Part shown: positions 24,663 through 36,272 of the stretch, piece by piece | How positions within the stretch are numbered: the first letter of the stretch is position 1 | Layout of the letters: each line of letters starts with the position of its first letter | Source of the DNA: Paramecium tetraurelia | Taxonomy: Eukaryota; Ciliophora; Oligohymenophorea; Peniculida; Parameciidae | Assembly: GCF_000165425.1 (NCBI RefSeq) | Contig: NW_001799533.1 | Span: forward strand, 3,127 to 67,126 | Direction of reading: 5' to 3' | DNA: 64,000 nt | Position numbers and translations under genes: made by a program | The notes under the pieces: generated by a model | Database searches by the model: none | Told to the model about the DNA's origin: nothing | Seen by the model: only the letters and a program-made list of their open reading frames with translations

Positions 24663-26190
24663 ATGATTGAAGAATTGAAGACTCTTTACCCAACTTTGGA
24701 ATCTAATTGTGAAGATTTGGTTTTGAGCTCGAAAAAGTTATTTTAGGCTTAATAAGGTAAAGGAGTACCAGAATTTTATGAAACATTGAAACTCAAAATA
24801 AACACAAAAGTAAATTATGAATATTCAAATGTCACTAAAAGTAATGAGTTGGCTGATTCTTTGCATTAGGAATTTGAGAATATACAAACTGAAATAAAAG
24901 ACTAAAAAAAACCTGAGAATAAAAGATAAATTGACAAAATCATAGAAGATTATTAAAAAGACAAGTAGAAGGAAACTAAATTATCTAAATTACCACAATA
25001 ATTTTTAAAATTTGATGAAAAGACTTCAGCAACTCAAACCAATAACACTTATATTTAAAATGATAAATAATAAGCTTAAAATAAATCATTAGTTGCTGTA
25101 AATCCAAATGAGCATCAATTATCTGTAATTGAGCCAGCCAGATTGGGAACAGTGATGGTTTAAAAAATAAAGAAAATAATTAAACCAGAATGGCATGCTC
25201 CTTGGAAATTAATGAGAGTTATAAGTGGACATCATGGATGGGTAAGATGCATAGCTGTGGATCCTGGAAATTAGTTTTTTGTTACAGGTTCAAGTGATCG
25301 AACTATTAAGTTTTGGGATTTGGCAACAGGAAATTTAAAATTAACCTTCACGGGTCATATCTCAACTATAAGATCTGTGATAGTTAGTGCTAGACATCCA
25401 TATTTGTTTAGTTGTGCAGAAGATAAAACTGTGAAATGTTGGGATCTAGAATAAAATAAGATGATCAGAGATTATCATGGACATTTGTCAGGAGTGTATA
25501 GTTTAGCTTTGCATCCAACTTTAGATGTATTAGTAAGTGGTGGAAGAGATTCTGTATGCAGAGTATGGGATATTAGAGCCAGATAATAAATACATGTGTT
25601 AGAAGGACACACAAACACAATTGATTCAATAATTTGTTAAGAATTTGAACCTTAAATTGTAAGTGGATCTTAAGATTCCATGATCAAATTATGGGATATG
25701 ACTTCTGGAAAATGCATATCTACTTTAACTAATCATAAGAAATCAGTTAGAGCCATGGCTTTCCATCCATTAGAATATACATTTTGTTCAGCAGCATCTG
25801 ACAATCTCAAGGTTTGGAAATGTCCTGAAGGTACATTTTTGAGGAATATATCTGGTCATAATGCCATGATCAATTCGGTAGCTATAAATAGAAATAATGT
25901 ATTGGCAAGTGCTGCAGACAATGGATCGTTGTATTTCTGGGATTGGAAATCAGGATACAACTTCTAATAGATTAATACTATCGCTTAACCTGGTTCTATT
26001 GCAGCTGAAAATGGTATATTTTGTTGTACATTTGATCAGAGTTAAATGAGGTAATATCTGAATATATTTTAGATTTTTGACTGGTGAATGTGACAAATCT
26101 ATTAAGATGTACAAGGAAGATGAAACAGCCACTCCTGAAACCCATCCAATTGATGATATAAGAATTGAATATGCAAATCAAAATTATTGA
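24663..26190 (+). CDS. PRL1: Pleiotropic regulator 1 / Prp46, WD40 splicing factor
   Basis: ATG 24663, one 22-nt intron near 26049-26070, TGA 26188-26190, 501 aa (human PLRG1 is 514). After a charged 170-residue N-terminus comes the family hallmark [17 protein letters not shown], then seven WD40 blades: [71 protein letters not shown] and [16 protein letters not shown] are all near-identical to PLRG1. The end [13 protein letters not shown] is also typical. PRL1 is part of the Prp19/CDC5L complex required for spliceosome activation, in the nucleus. It is a functional partner of SYF1, encoded 6 kb upstream on the other strand. Confidence 0.96.
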
Positions 26191-26348
26191 TAATTGTTTA
26201 TATTGCAATTAATAAATGTATCATTTATGAAGAATTTAGTTCACTTTCGGTGCTCTAAAGTTTTATTTCTGAATTTATTTCTTCTGCCCATAGTTATAAT
26301 TTAAAATTTATTATTTTCATCCTTAAATCGTCATTATGTAAGAAAATA

Positions 26349-26652
26349 TCACTAAATACAACTTTGCATATTTATATTTTTCTAAATACATCTGAGGGAC
26401 ATTAAATATTTAGCTGATTTATTCCTGAGCTCCTCTATATTAGGATATATTTTTCTTTGTTGATAATAAAATTCCTCCTTTTCAAGAACCTCATAGAAGT
26501 TATTTTACGGTCTGTATAACTAAGCATTTTTGGTTTAATTATTATGATTATATATAAAAGGATCTGGCTGTTAACACATTAGCTTTACTGTAATATTAAA
26601 ACTCCTTACACGCATCCATATATTAAAATAAAGATTTATATAAAAGATTCAT
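26349..26652 (-). CDS. Small hypothetical protein, about 93 aa, 5' end uncertain
   Basis: Reading from ATG 26652-26650 with one 22-nt intron (GTAAGG...TACAG, near 26571-26592) gives 93 codons to TGA 26351-26349. The protein is aromatic- and charge-rich (NNFYEVLEKEEFYYQQRK). A coding-like stretch upstream, starting at an ATG at 26847-26845 with MKKKKSSKIP, probably belongs to the same gene, but joining it leaves the frame two bases out with every intron I tried. The gene may therefore be longer. It is convergent with PRL1, 158 bp from its stop. No family recognised. Confidence 0.4.
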
Positions 26653-27078
26653 CTTGCTTAGATATTAGCATTAGGATTTTTTAATTGATAACAAAATGCA
26701 TCAATATCAATCTCCTTATTTTCCTTATTTAATTTAATTCATCCTAATCATTACTTTTTCTAATATTAATCTTAAGTATTGAGTTTATTATTGAATATTT
26801 AAGAATTTATTAGCCAAAGGTATTTTGCTAGATTTCTTTTTCTTCATAATATTAAGCTTAATAACCAGGTATACAATTTTTCTAAATTTCTAATTTTATT
26901 TTTTATTAAATCTTAATTATTAATAATAAATTATTAAGTTATTTTAATTTATTTAATAAGTTATTAATAATTCATAAGTGATTTTGAAAGTGAAAACATT
27001 ATTAATATTATTTTCTAAATCAATGTAGATTATAGAATTTAGAATAAATAAATGAAAGGAGAATATAAAATTTAGTTA

Positions 27079-27874
27079 TCAATGTTTAATAGATCTTGAT
27101 CCATCGGTTCTTTATCCATTTTCTAATTAGTATCTTTTCTCTTCTTTTCTTCCTCCATTATCTATTGTTTCAACTACTTCTGTGGTTCCGTCAGCCTTTG
27201 TAGTGGTCTTTCTTGTAACTGTGACTTTACGACCATTTCTAAGTCATTTAATATTTATTCATACTGAATTGTTGTTGAAGTAGAGACGGAAGTTGATCCT
27301 CCAAATCCACCTCCGAAGTTTGAAGATGAAAATGATGAAAATGAACCTCCTCCCATGCCCATAAAGTCATCATCACCAAAACCTCCAAATCCACCAAACC
27401 CAAATGGACTTCTTTGAGAATTGTTACTGTTCTTTTTGTTGCCTTTTCTTCCAAAGAAAAACCCAAAATCATCATCATCCATTCCAAAGTTTTAAAAGAA
27501 ACTCTCAAATTACTTGAAGGCGTCAAATCCATCTCCAAAACCACCAAAACCATGAAATCCTTTAAATGAACCGGCACCGCCACCATTTTTTAAACTAAAA
27601 ATATAAGATTAGATTGCCATACCCATCATGACCATAGATATCATAAATAGCTCGTTTATCCTTATCTGATAATACTGAATAGGCTTCCCCAATTTTCTTA
27701 AACTTCTCTTAGGCTTCTTCTTTATTATTAGGGTTTTTATCCTAAAATTGTTATTAAAAAACATACTGGATGCCACTTGATGGCTAATTTTCTATAAGCC
27801 TTTTTAATTTCTTCGTCAGAAGCTGTTTTGCTTACTCCTAAAATCTCATAATAGTCTTGTTCTTTATTTGACAT
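27079..27874 (-). CDS. DNAJB6/B2-type J-domain co-chaperone
   Basis: ATG 27874-27872, TGA 27081-27079, three introns (25, 28 and 26 nt), 238 aa. The J-domain is at residues 6-72 ([20 protein letters not shown], then the HPD motif split by the first intron after HP). A glycine/phenylalanine-rich region follows with GFGGFGGFG and an SF/S-rich block ([16 protein letters not shown]), and a C-terminal strand-rich part ([12 protein letters not shown]) with the family's ...NGQ..DG end. This architecture is that of class B DNAJB6/B2 proteins, which present misfolded, aggregation-prone clients to Hsp70 in cytosol and nucleus. The lack of a cysteine-rich zinc region rules out class A. Confidence 0.9.
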
Positions 27875-28235
27875 GCTGGTATTTTATAGATTATTATATT
27901 TATTTAGAACCAGAGAGGAAGTTAAAAATCTAAGGAAAATTCTAGAATTTTATTTAAATAAATTAATCATTTATCTTAAATTCTGATATGTTCTATACTC
28001 ATTATAAGTAGCACTAACACTACTTCAACATTACTATTAATTCAGAACATAAAGATATCAATAGATAAATAAATTAACTTATTAATTTCTTTTATCTCTC
28101 AGAAAGGTAATCAGAAACCTATGTAAATGATTGAATCTAAAATCTTATGGTCTCTCTTCTTAGATATAAGGTTGGACATCACAATGGTGTAGAAAGTAAA
28201 AGAGTTTATAAAATTATTATTTAATATAAATATTT
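27875..28235. other. Intergenic, divergent promoter region
   Basis: 361 bp between the DNAJB-type gene (-) and NDUFS8 (+). AT-rich; no further gene seen. Confidence 0.4.
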
Positions 28236-29074
<839 letters not shown>

Positions 29075-30072
29075 TTAAATAAAATTCAATATTCGCAAAT
29101 CAAAAGATATAAATACATAACAAAATCAATTTTGAAGTTTAATATCTTATTATAAAAAAGCTTAAAATATAAGCATTTTCGAGTAATCTTTCCAAAGGAA
29201 CTAGAGTTTGCAGTGATATGCTTTTTTAATAATGCTATAGAATATCTCATTGAGATAAAAATTCATCAATAAAGCCGAAAACACTACCAAATGATGTCTA
29301 TTGTTGTTGTGCTGTCTTCTACTGATTTCTTTATTTGGTTAGTCAAGGTTGAAACTATTAAGAAATTCATTGAATCATATAGTCTTTCGATTTAAGATGC
29401 AGCAAAACATCAATCAGACCGAATCATTTAAACATTTTACATACTTTTTTAAATTATTCCTTTCCAAACTTTATGGTTTTATCCAAAATAGAAATTTGAT
29501 TATCTGTGAAAGCTTATGCAGTGACCATTTCGAATTTTTCTTCACTTGTATTTTCCTTTTTGAATTTGGTGGTGTTCATAAGTTCGTATCAATGAAGAGA
29601 AAGTTACGTATTGTTCTTATTAAATGAGGAATCTAGAGATTGAATTGAAATTTCTTATTTATCCTTTTTTAAGCATTAACCATCTAACATTCCAAGATCT
29701 AAGAATATTACAATTATATATAATACACTAATTAAATATTAATTTAATAGTAATTCATTATTGATGTTGTTATAATATATCCACATTTATATTACTGATA
29801 TTCAGAATTTTATATTTATTTAATCTATTTAATTAATTTAAATTAATTCATATATTTAAACTATATGGTAGTGGATATTTGAGACGGCTGAAATGTAATT
29901 TATTCTATAAAATTAATTGACAAATTAATAGTGCGAATTGAAAAATACTAATTAATTAATAATTTAGCTATACAATTTAGTATAAATAATACAATCGAAA
30001 TATGAGTCACATGACATATTATAAAAATACCATTAAAATACCTACAATGATGACACTCTTATAATAATCGAA
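29075..30072. other. Long intergenic region with a possible small minus-strand gene
   Basis: Nearly 1 kb. On the minus strand a frame starting near 29590 reads MNTTKFKKENTSEEKFEM and continues for about 50 codons; a second coding-like piece ending near 29260 reads QQTSFGSVFGFIDEF. They cannot be joined by a short intron, so a gene is not claimed. The part from 29700 to 30060 is extremely AT-rich and holds the promoter of the transporter gene. Confidence 0.35.
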
Positions 30073-31629
30073 ATGTAGTAGGATCCTTTGTTAGATAAAA
30101 AAGAAGCCTTAGATGCATTAAACAACGCGAAATTTGGATGGTTCCATATCAAAGCATGCTTGGTTTCAGGAATCGGATTTTTCACAGATGCTTATGACTT
30201 ATTCATAATCCAATTAGCTGTAATAATGATAGGAATGGTTTATTATCACGATGAAGTAAGGGATGGAGATACAATAATAAAAAAAGCTGATAAATTGTAT
30301 CCTGTATCTGAAACTTTATTAAAACAGTCTGCCTTGATTGGAACTTTGATTGGATAGTTATTATTTGGATACTTAGCAGACTTATTGGGAAGGAAGAAGA
30401 TGTATGGAACTGAATTGCTAATCATAGTGTTCACAACGATCACTTCTGCATTTGCATCTAATACAGCTTCACCTAATGGATTGACAGTAGTAGGGATGCT
30501 TATCATTTGGAGATTCTTTTTAGGTATTGGGATTGGAGGAGATTACCCTTTATCTGCAATTATAACTTCTGAATTTGCAAATACTAAAAATAGAGGAGCT
30601 ATGATAGCAGCTGTGTTTGCAATGTAAGGATTCGGAATTTTGACAGGGAGTATTGTTTCCTTAATAGTTCTGTTCTCCTTTAACAATTAGTTGAATAATG
30701 GGGATCCATTGAATTATCTTTAGGTGGATCATATTTGGAGAATAATAGTAGCTTTTGGAGCAGTACCAGGCTTAGTGGCTATATATTTTCGAATGACGAT
30801 TCCTGAGACACCAAGGTTCACAATGGACATTAAAGGGGATGTTGAAAAAGGAGCAAGAAATATTTAATAGGTTTTATAGAAAGATGATACTTTGTATGCT
30901 GATTCAAGTTAAGAAGAAAAGACATCAAAGGAGCAGAAACCATCTTTTAGAGAATTAAAATAGTATTTATCTAAGTGGAGAAATGGCAAAGTGTTATTGG
31001 GTACTGCTATGGCTTGGTTTGCATTGGATGTTGGATTTTATGGAATCAATCTAAATTAATCAACAATTTTAAAATAGATAGGATTTGGAGGAGGATCTAA
31101 TCTTAGCCAATATGAGATTTTGAAATAGGCAATATATGGGAATCTGATTACTTCAGCCTTAGGAACTGTTCCTGGATATTGGTTGACAGTTCTTTTTGTG
31201 GATAAATGGGGAAGAAAGAAGATTTAGATTATGGGATTTGTGGCATTGACAATTTTATTTTTTGTAATGGGTTTGTGTAAGGATATACTGGGACAATTTT
31301 TATTTATTACACTTTATACTTTAGCGAATCTTTTTAACAATTTTGGTCCAAATGCTACTACTTTTATTATACCTGGAGAAGTGTTTCCGACTAGATATCG
31401 TTCTACTTGTCATGGAATATCTGCTGCGGCTGGTAAATTAGGAGCAATAATCTCTTAAGTGTGGTTTTTAGGATTAGGAGCTGACAGTTTCAAAGCAATT
31501 ATGCTAACATTTGCAATCTTCATGATGATTGGATTAGCATTTACATTTCTAATACCAGAAACAAAAGGAAAGAGTTTGGAAGAAATTAGTTAGGAACATG
31601 AAAAAAGTAATTAAGTTATACCTCATTGA
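30073..31629 (+). CDS. Phosphate:H+ symporter of the PHO84 type (MFS), 518 aa
   Basis: Single open frame, ATG 30073 to TGA 31627-31629, 518 aa, no introns. Twelve TM segments in two bundles around a charged central loop. Family motifs are clear: [18 protein letters not shown] in TM1, [18 protein letters not shown] (MFS signature A), [15 protein letters not shown] in TM4, TIPETPRFT before the loop, [19 protein letters not shown], and [20 protein letters not shown] plus [10 protein letters not shown] at the end. These are the hallmarks of fungal and plant high-affinity phosphate transporters (Pht1/PHO84). It is expected at the plasma membrane. The long AT-rich upstream region may carry regulation; no element is recognised. 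Confidence 0.93.
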
Positions 31630-31677
31630 GTTATTGAGGAATTATTAATTAATATTAATCAATTTATATAATTGAAA

Positions 31678-32347
31678 ATGTAAAAATCAACTATCTCAAA
31701 TCATTTCCAATCCATTTCACCTCCTTTTCTTTTATCTAAGCGTTTGAAATCTGAAGGACCAGATTTTTTAACTTAGTTGGATTAGAATGCTTAACGATCC
31801 ATCTTGAAAAGGATGCAACGAAGCGAAATACAAATGACAGAGCCGGATTAAAAACCTACCTTAAGTAAATTCTGAATGTATGTTACAAGAATAGAAGCAG
31901 AACATTAAAGTACGTCCCAAAGTTATTCGAACCAAGTAGCCATCTCTTCCTTATCTTAAGTTAGATGATAAGCAGTATTATGATAAATGGTATGTCCCTT
32001 ATGATCAGAGGTATATTCAAAAGGTTACTATGACTTAAGAATCTTATTCAGGTAAGCTAAGTCTCTTACTTTAGACCCATTGCACTTCTATAAAAACATG
32101 CATATTGGAAATGCTTAATATGACCCATTTGAAATTAAATTACCAAAAGAAATTTAGAGAAGCATTGAATATAAATAGAGATCAGAAATCTTAAGAGATC
32201 TGTTAAGAGGTTAGAAAATGATTATTGAATTCAAGAAGTATTTAGTACATAATGTTAAGAACTTTGGAGCAAAATTAATAACGTATTCCATAATTCTTAA
32301 AGAAGATCTTAGAAGATAAAAATTAACAATAATCTAAAAAATAATGA
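31678..32347 (+). CDS. Hypothetical basic protein, 199 aa
   Basis: ATG 31678 (48 bp after the transporter stop), three introns of 25, 23 and 22 nt, TGA 32345-32347, 199 codons. The protein is basic and glutamine/lysine-rich with proline-containing segments (RTKQPSLPYLKLDD, WYVPYDQRYIQK) and a lysine-rich end (LKKILEDKNQQQSKKQ). No TM segment or known domain. The final intron is supported because only with it does the frame end in a typical charged tail. Family not recognised. Confidence 0.55.
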
Positions 32348-32394
32348 TAATATAATTGATCAAATTTCATATATATCACTACACTATCTGCCAC

Positions 32395-32660
32395 TCAAAC
32401 TTGATTTCCTGTTTCATTTGAAGGATTATGTTTTAAAAAATATTCCAATACTTTTTCATTAGAATAAACATTTAACATTAGTTAGTTCCAATTGATTATG
32501 ATTTTATCGAATTAATTCTTAATTCTGTAAGCATTATAACCATATGATCCTCTAATATCAAAAAGCAATTATTATTAAAGTAGTTAATTTTATAGTTATT
32601 TTAGATTATATTATATTACCACTGAATCTAAATTAAATTTTCTAAATCCTCTAAGGAATC
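32395..32660 (-). pseudogene. 3' coding fragment, unknown protein
   Basis: A coding-like frame runs from about 32660 to TGA 32397-32395 and reads like a genuine C-terminus (LLFDIRGSYGYNAYRIKNQ ... YFLKHNPSNETGNQV). No start or upstream exon could be connected; between 32660 and 33000 all frames are broken by TGA. It may be the last exon of a gene whose 5' part is the decayed FAH sequence, or of an independent broken gene. It lies 47 bp from the convergent hypothetical gene. Confidence 0.35.
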
Positions 32661-33004
32661 ATTAGTTCAGAGTAATCAACAAAAATCAAATTCAAATTAT
32701 TTTAAATTTGATAAAATTCATGAATCTACATGTTTATAAAACAAATCGATTAACTTTTCTTAGAGACAGTAATAACACCTTATCCATATAATTCTAATTT
32801 CAATCAATCTAATCACAAGAATAAAGAAATTACCAAGTCTATTCCTTTACTCCTTACTTTTTAAATTTACCCTAAATCCTTCTAATTACACAGCTCAAGA
32901 ATAAGCATTCCTTAATCATTTTTGATTTTGAAATAGATTTTCTTCAAAATTGTTCAAAGGCTCAAAATAAAATCAAAAGAATTGCTTTCATCAAATACAA
33001 TAAT

Positions 33005-33445
33005 AAAAGATTATTTGGATCCTTAACTTTTACTTTTTGCAATTAAATCTGTAATTGGGATAAAAATTGTCTTAACCCTTAGCCAAATCCCATGGAAAAC
33101 CTTATTTTTTGAAATGAGCTTTCATTTCAGTTAAATCAAATGCCAAGAAATAGCCTCCTATATATTCTGCCATTTTTCCTTTTGGCTATTCTTTCCATTC
33201 TTGGCAACCATAAATCCAAGCTGGACAGTATAAATATGAATGCTTCGATTTCATGATTATGCTTAGGCAATTGCCATTTCCATCTGGAAGGTACAAAGAG
33301 GGAGGTAAATGGTTTTTAGAATATGACTGGTTTTTTGAGTGGTTCATCACCACCCATTTCTTTAATATGTGTAACATAGTTTATAGCAATGGCTACTATT
33401 TTTGATTGCTTGGATTGACAACCTATCTAAAGAGGAGATTCATAT
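33005..33445 (-). pseudogene. Decayed fumarylacetoacetate-hydrolase family gene
   Basis: Pieces of the FAH/FAHD1 domain follow in the right order on the minus strand but in different frames: KIVAIAINYVTHIKEMG, then HNHEIE, then LGFMVAKNGKNSQKEK, then MAEYIGGYFLAFDLTEM and GFPWDLAKG. The family is metal-dependent (oxaloacetate decarboxylase, acylpyruvase), with the HxxE...E metal motif; here NHEIE is visible. Moving between pieces needs single-base shifts, for example within an A-run near 33160, and at least two more near 33020-33060, which introns do not explain. The C-terminal third of the domain is missing. I interpret it as a recent pseudogene; an assembly error would give a similar picture. 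Confidence 0.65.
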
Positions 33446-33482
33446 TTGTTTAACACAATAGAAATTATTTATAATTTAATAT

Positions 33483-34340
33483 TCATTAATAAGTAATCTG
33501 ATTAAGTTCATTCACTACTTTATCTGCAGTCCATCTTCTTTCTGCATTCTTGTCTAGACAGGACAATAGAATTCTTTACAATGGTCCACATATGGAATTT
33601 GATATTTTGTGATTCTTTGGGAATTCTCCAACTAATAATTAATGCAATACAACTCCACATGCCCAGATGTCTGCTGCAAATGGATTGTATGGTTATTTGA
33701 TTAGCAACTCAGGAGCCATATAATTTGGAGTTCCACATTAAACTGAACATAACTTATCTGTTTGAATGGCAAATCCGAAGTCAATCAAAACTATTTGTTA
33801 ACTATATAGAATATTTTCCAATTTTATATCTCTATGTGATATACTCTTTGAGTGCAAATATTGTACAGCCAACATCAACTACTTGAATATAATTTTAATT
33901 TGTTATTCTGATAACTACCTGTCTTTGGTAAATTCTGCTAGTGATACAGATGAAGCAAAATTAAGCATGAGGTAAATCTAAATATAATAATTTAGTACAC
34001 ATTTATCATCTTCTAAAGAATTATGTATTTTAACGATATTCTGATGTTCCAACTATTTAAGAATTGCAATCTCTCTGTGAATTCCATTCAAGGTTTTCTG
34101 ATCTAACTTACTCTTCTAATATATTTTCATGGCAAAACGCTGTCCATTGTCTTTCGATCGACAAATTCGAACTTAAGCAAATTACCCTTGTCCAATCTAA
34201 GCTTCTAATTTATATTCATTAAGTAAAGATGGTTCTGGGTTTTGATTATTGGTCTGAGCCTTGTTTTTTAGCAGTCTCGTTATATTAGAGAGTGTTTTGG
34301 TGGGAACAGAATCGTTTTCTTTAGCAGATTTTAAAATCAT
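33483..34340 (-). CDS. Serine/threonine protein kinase, 278 aa
   Basis: ATG 34340-34338, TGA 33485-33483, one 21-nt intron (33978-33998), 278 aa. All catalytic motifs are present: glycine loop GQGQFAQVRI, lysine in FAMKIYQ, HRDIKLENIL, DFGFA, CGTPNYMAPEL, DIWACGVVL, and the final arginine in ERRWTADKV. The short insert-free form, with the helix-loop YLMLNFAS hinge, resembles CAMK/AMPK-like kinases of ciliates. Regulatory domains are absent apart from a 50-residue N-terminus. The intron is 3n in length and lacks TGA in frame, so an unspliced mRNA would still be translated. The start is only 15 bp from the divergent start at 34356. Confidence 0.9.
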
Positions 34341-34355
34341 TAATATTAACAGTAA

Positions 34356-34706
34356 ATGGAGACCAATGAACAATCTTCGATCTTTAGATATATTTTGATT
34401 ATATCATTTACCATTGCTCTTGTGATTTATTTTAGAAAGAAAAATTAACCAACTGGTGAATCAATCTAAGTATGGTTATGATTCGGCTACTTAAAGGATG
34501 GAATATGGAGAAAAATCGTGTTCGCTTATTAGGATATGTTACACACTTTCAATTAGGCTGAGAAAGAACTACTTAAGCACACATACCACAACACAATCTT
34601 TAATAGCAAGGGAGTTAAAGTCTCAAATGATAAACGCAAAGAAAACAAGAAGAAAAGCTCCAATGTACAATTCAATTTGAACCAAAACGAAACTCTATAT
34701 TATTGA
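34356..34706 (+). CDS. Small single-TM protein, 107 aa
   Basis: ATG 34356, one 27-nt intron (near 34471-34497), TGA 34704-34706, 107 aa. A polar start is followed by one TM helix (YILIISFTIALVIYF) at residues 10-26, a basic stop-transfer (RKKN) and a hydrophilic, lysine-rich tail. The topology suggests a tail facing the cytosol. No family is recognised. The two start codons of this gene and the kinase gene on the other strand are separated by only 15 bp. Confidence 0.6.
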
Positions 34707-34859
34707 TATAAAATAATATAATAAGTAACGAATAGATGATGCTCCCATTTCTTACAAGGAACCTTGACAGATCGTTTCAATTCAACCCGATGGCTTTGCA
34801 GCAGCATTTCCAGTATTTAAGAAAAGTACATCTTAGATAATCAATATTCTATTCTTCCG

Positions 34860-35053
34860 ATGAAACACCAATCTAAACTATTTGGCCTTCTTGAGAGTGA
34901 CATCACAAATCAAATTAAAATCCAGAAGTTCTAAACAAATGCAGAGGAGTTACAAAAATCTAAATGGATATCAAATTTTCAAAGCAGCTTAACGTGGATA
35001 TTTTCCATTCGAGAGAATTTTCCACCTTGAAAAACAATATGCATTAATAATGA
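34860..35053 (+). CDS. Short hypothetical ORF, about 57 aa, 5' end uncertain
   Basis: From ATG 34860 the frame reads MKHQSKLFGLLESDITNQ; a 20-nt GTGG...CGAG intron near 34994-35013 removes a downstream TGA and the frame ends at 35051-35053 with KNNMHQQ. An upstream ATG at 34752 opens another coding-like frame but cannot be joined by an intron of normal size. The gene may have a different 5' exon. Function unknown. Confidence 0.35.
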
Positions 35054-35075
35054 TATATTATATATAATAACAATT

Positions 35076-36272
35076 ATGCGAAAAAATATAAGATTATCAA
35101 CAGATTTGGAAAGATAAAGGATTGCCTCAAATATCTCAATAAAATCAATAAATTCTACTACTATTAATACAATTAATACGACAAATGATGGTACTCTTCC
35201 TCGTTTAGAATCAAATCACTTCATAAAAAGTAGAGTTAAAAGAAGTAGTCATCAAATTCGATTTAAACGATCACCTATGAAAATGTCATAGCCAAATAAT
35301 ATGCTTGAAAGTCAATCCATTAAGTAATCTTCTAAAATCTTACTCAACTCTGTTGTCTTTGAACTAGATAAGTTGGCGATTGCAGCTAAACATAAGTCAA
35401 CCAAAAGTCAAGATATCCTAAATCTGTCAATAGATTTGATGAATATGTTAGGATCGGATTATGATCGAATTGAAATATATCTTATAGTTCTCTAGAATAA
35501 ATGTAAATCGCAGTGTGTTTCTTTAGGATTACTGTTTACTTTTCTCATAGCGATAATTCAAGAAACCTATGGACACAACAGAGGATCTTTGCAACAATAT
35601 AGATATATGAATGATATGGCAAATAAACATTAGCTATTTTAATGTAAAATGATGGTGTATTATAGAATTGGATTGCTTTTGAACAGATTGAGATAGTTCG
35701 AAAAGTTATTAGTGATTGGTAAGAAATTGTTAAAACTAAGTTGGTATTACTCGGAACAAGAATATGAATTGAAAGCTTATTATTTGATTTCGAAGGGATA
35801 CAATGGAATCTAAGATATGGAAATGTCTGTAATATTTATGAACAGATACCTTGATGGAGTCTTGTAGTAGAATGATCACATCAAAAATATTGGGATGCAA
35901 TAAATCACATTGTATCACCGAAGAACTCAGGAACCGAGACACAAAAGTCCTTCATCGGATGACTTCAATTTGGAGATGTTCAGATAAAAAATTGAAAGGA
36001 ATTACATCAAGATGAAAATGATTGGGGGCAAGTTATCATTTAAGTTGTAATCATCAGAATGCGATATCTGTGCTTAATATGGCAAGAATTGTGAAAGAAT
36101 CTAAACTGAAGATGAACACCCATACAAAAAGAATATGATTTTGCATACTGATAGTAGGAATAGAGATTTGATTGGGTACTTTGATTCAGAATAAATCTAA
36201 TAGATGTACATTCCAGCCAAAACATTGCCCATTCTAAAATAATTAATATTAAAATTCATTTCATATATATGA
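35076..36272 (+). CDS. Helical (TPR-like) protein with Cys pair motif, 398 aa
   Basis: Intronless frame, ATG 35076, TGA 36270-36272, 398 aa. The N-terminal 90 residues are basic and low in complexity. The centre consists of amphipathic helices of TPR-like spacing (YYRIGLLLNRLRQFEKLLVI, then KLLKLSWYYSEQEYELKAYY and ISKGYN), a pattern common in ciliate scaffold proteins. Near the C-terminus is CDICAQYGKNC, a possible zinc-binding turn. The stop overlaps the next ATG in an ATGA tetranucleotide. No functional assignment is possible beyond a scaffold. Confidence 0.65.

Noticed and set aside
27248-27586. A 112-codon minus-strand frame overlapping the DnaJ-type gene
   Set aside because: It is out of frame with the Gly/Phe-rich region; the accepted frame has J-domain continuity and correct splicing.
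29230-29610. Minus-strand small gene starting MNTTKFKKEN
   Set aside because: The two coding-like pieces cannot be joined with a short intron; a 90-nt intron would be exceptional for this genome. Left as a remark in the intergenic entry.
33130-33180. A GC-AG intron as explanation for the frame change in the FAH sequence
   Set aside because: A 23-nt GC...AG segment would restore one junction only; further single-base shifts remain, so decay is the simpler reading.
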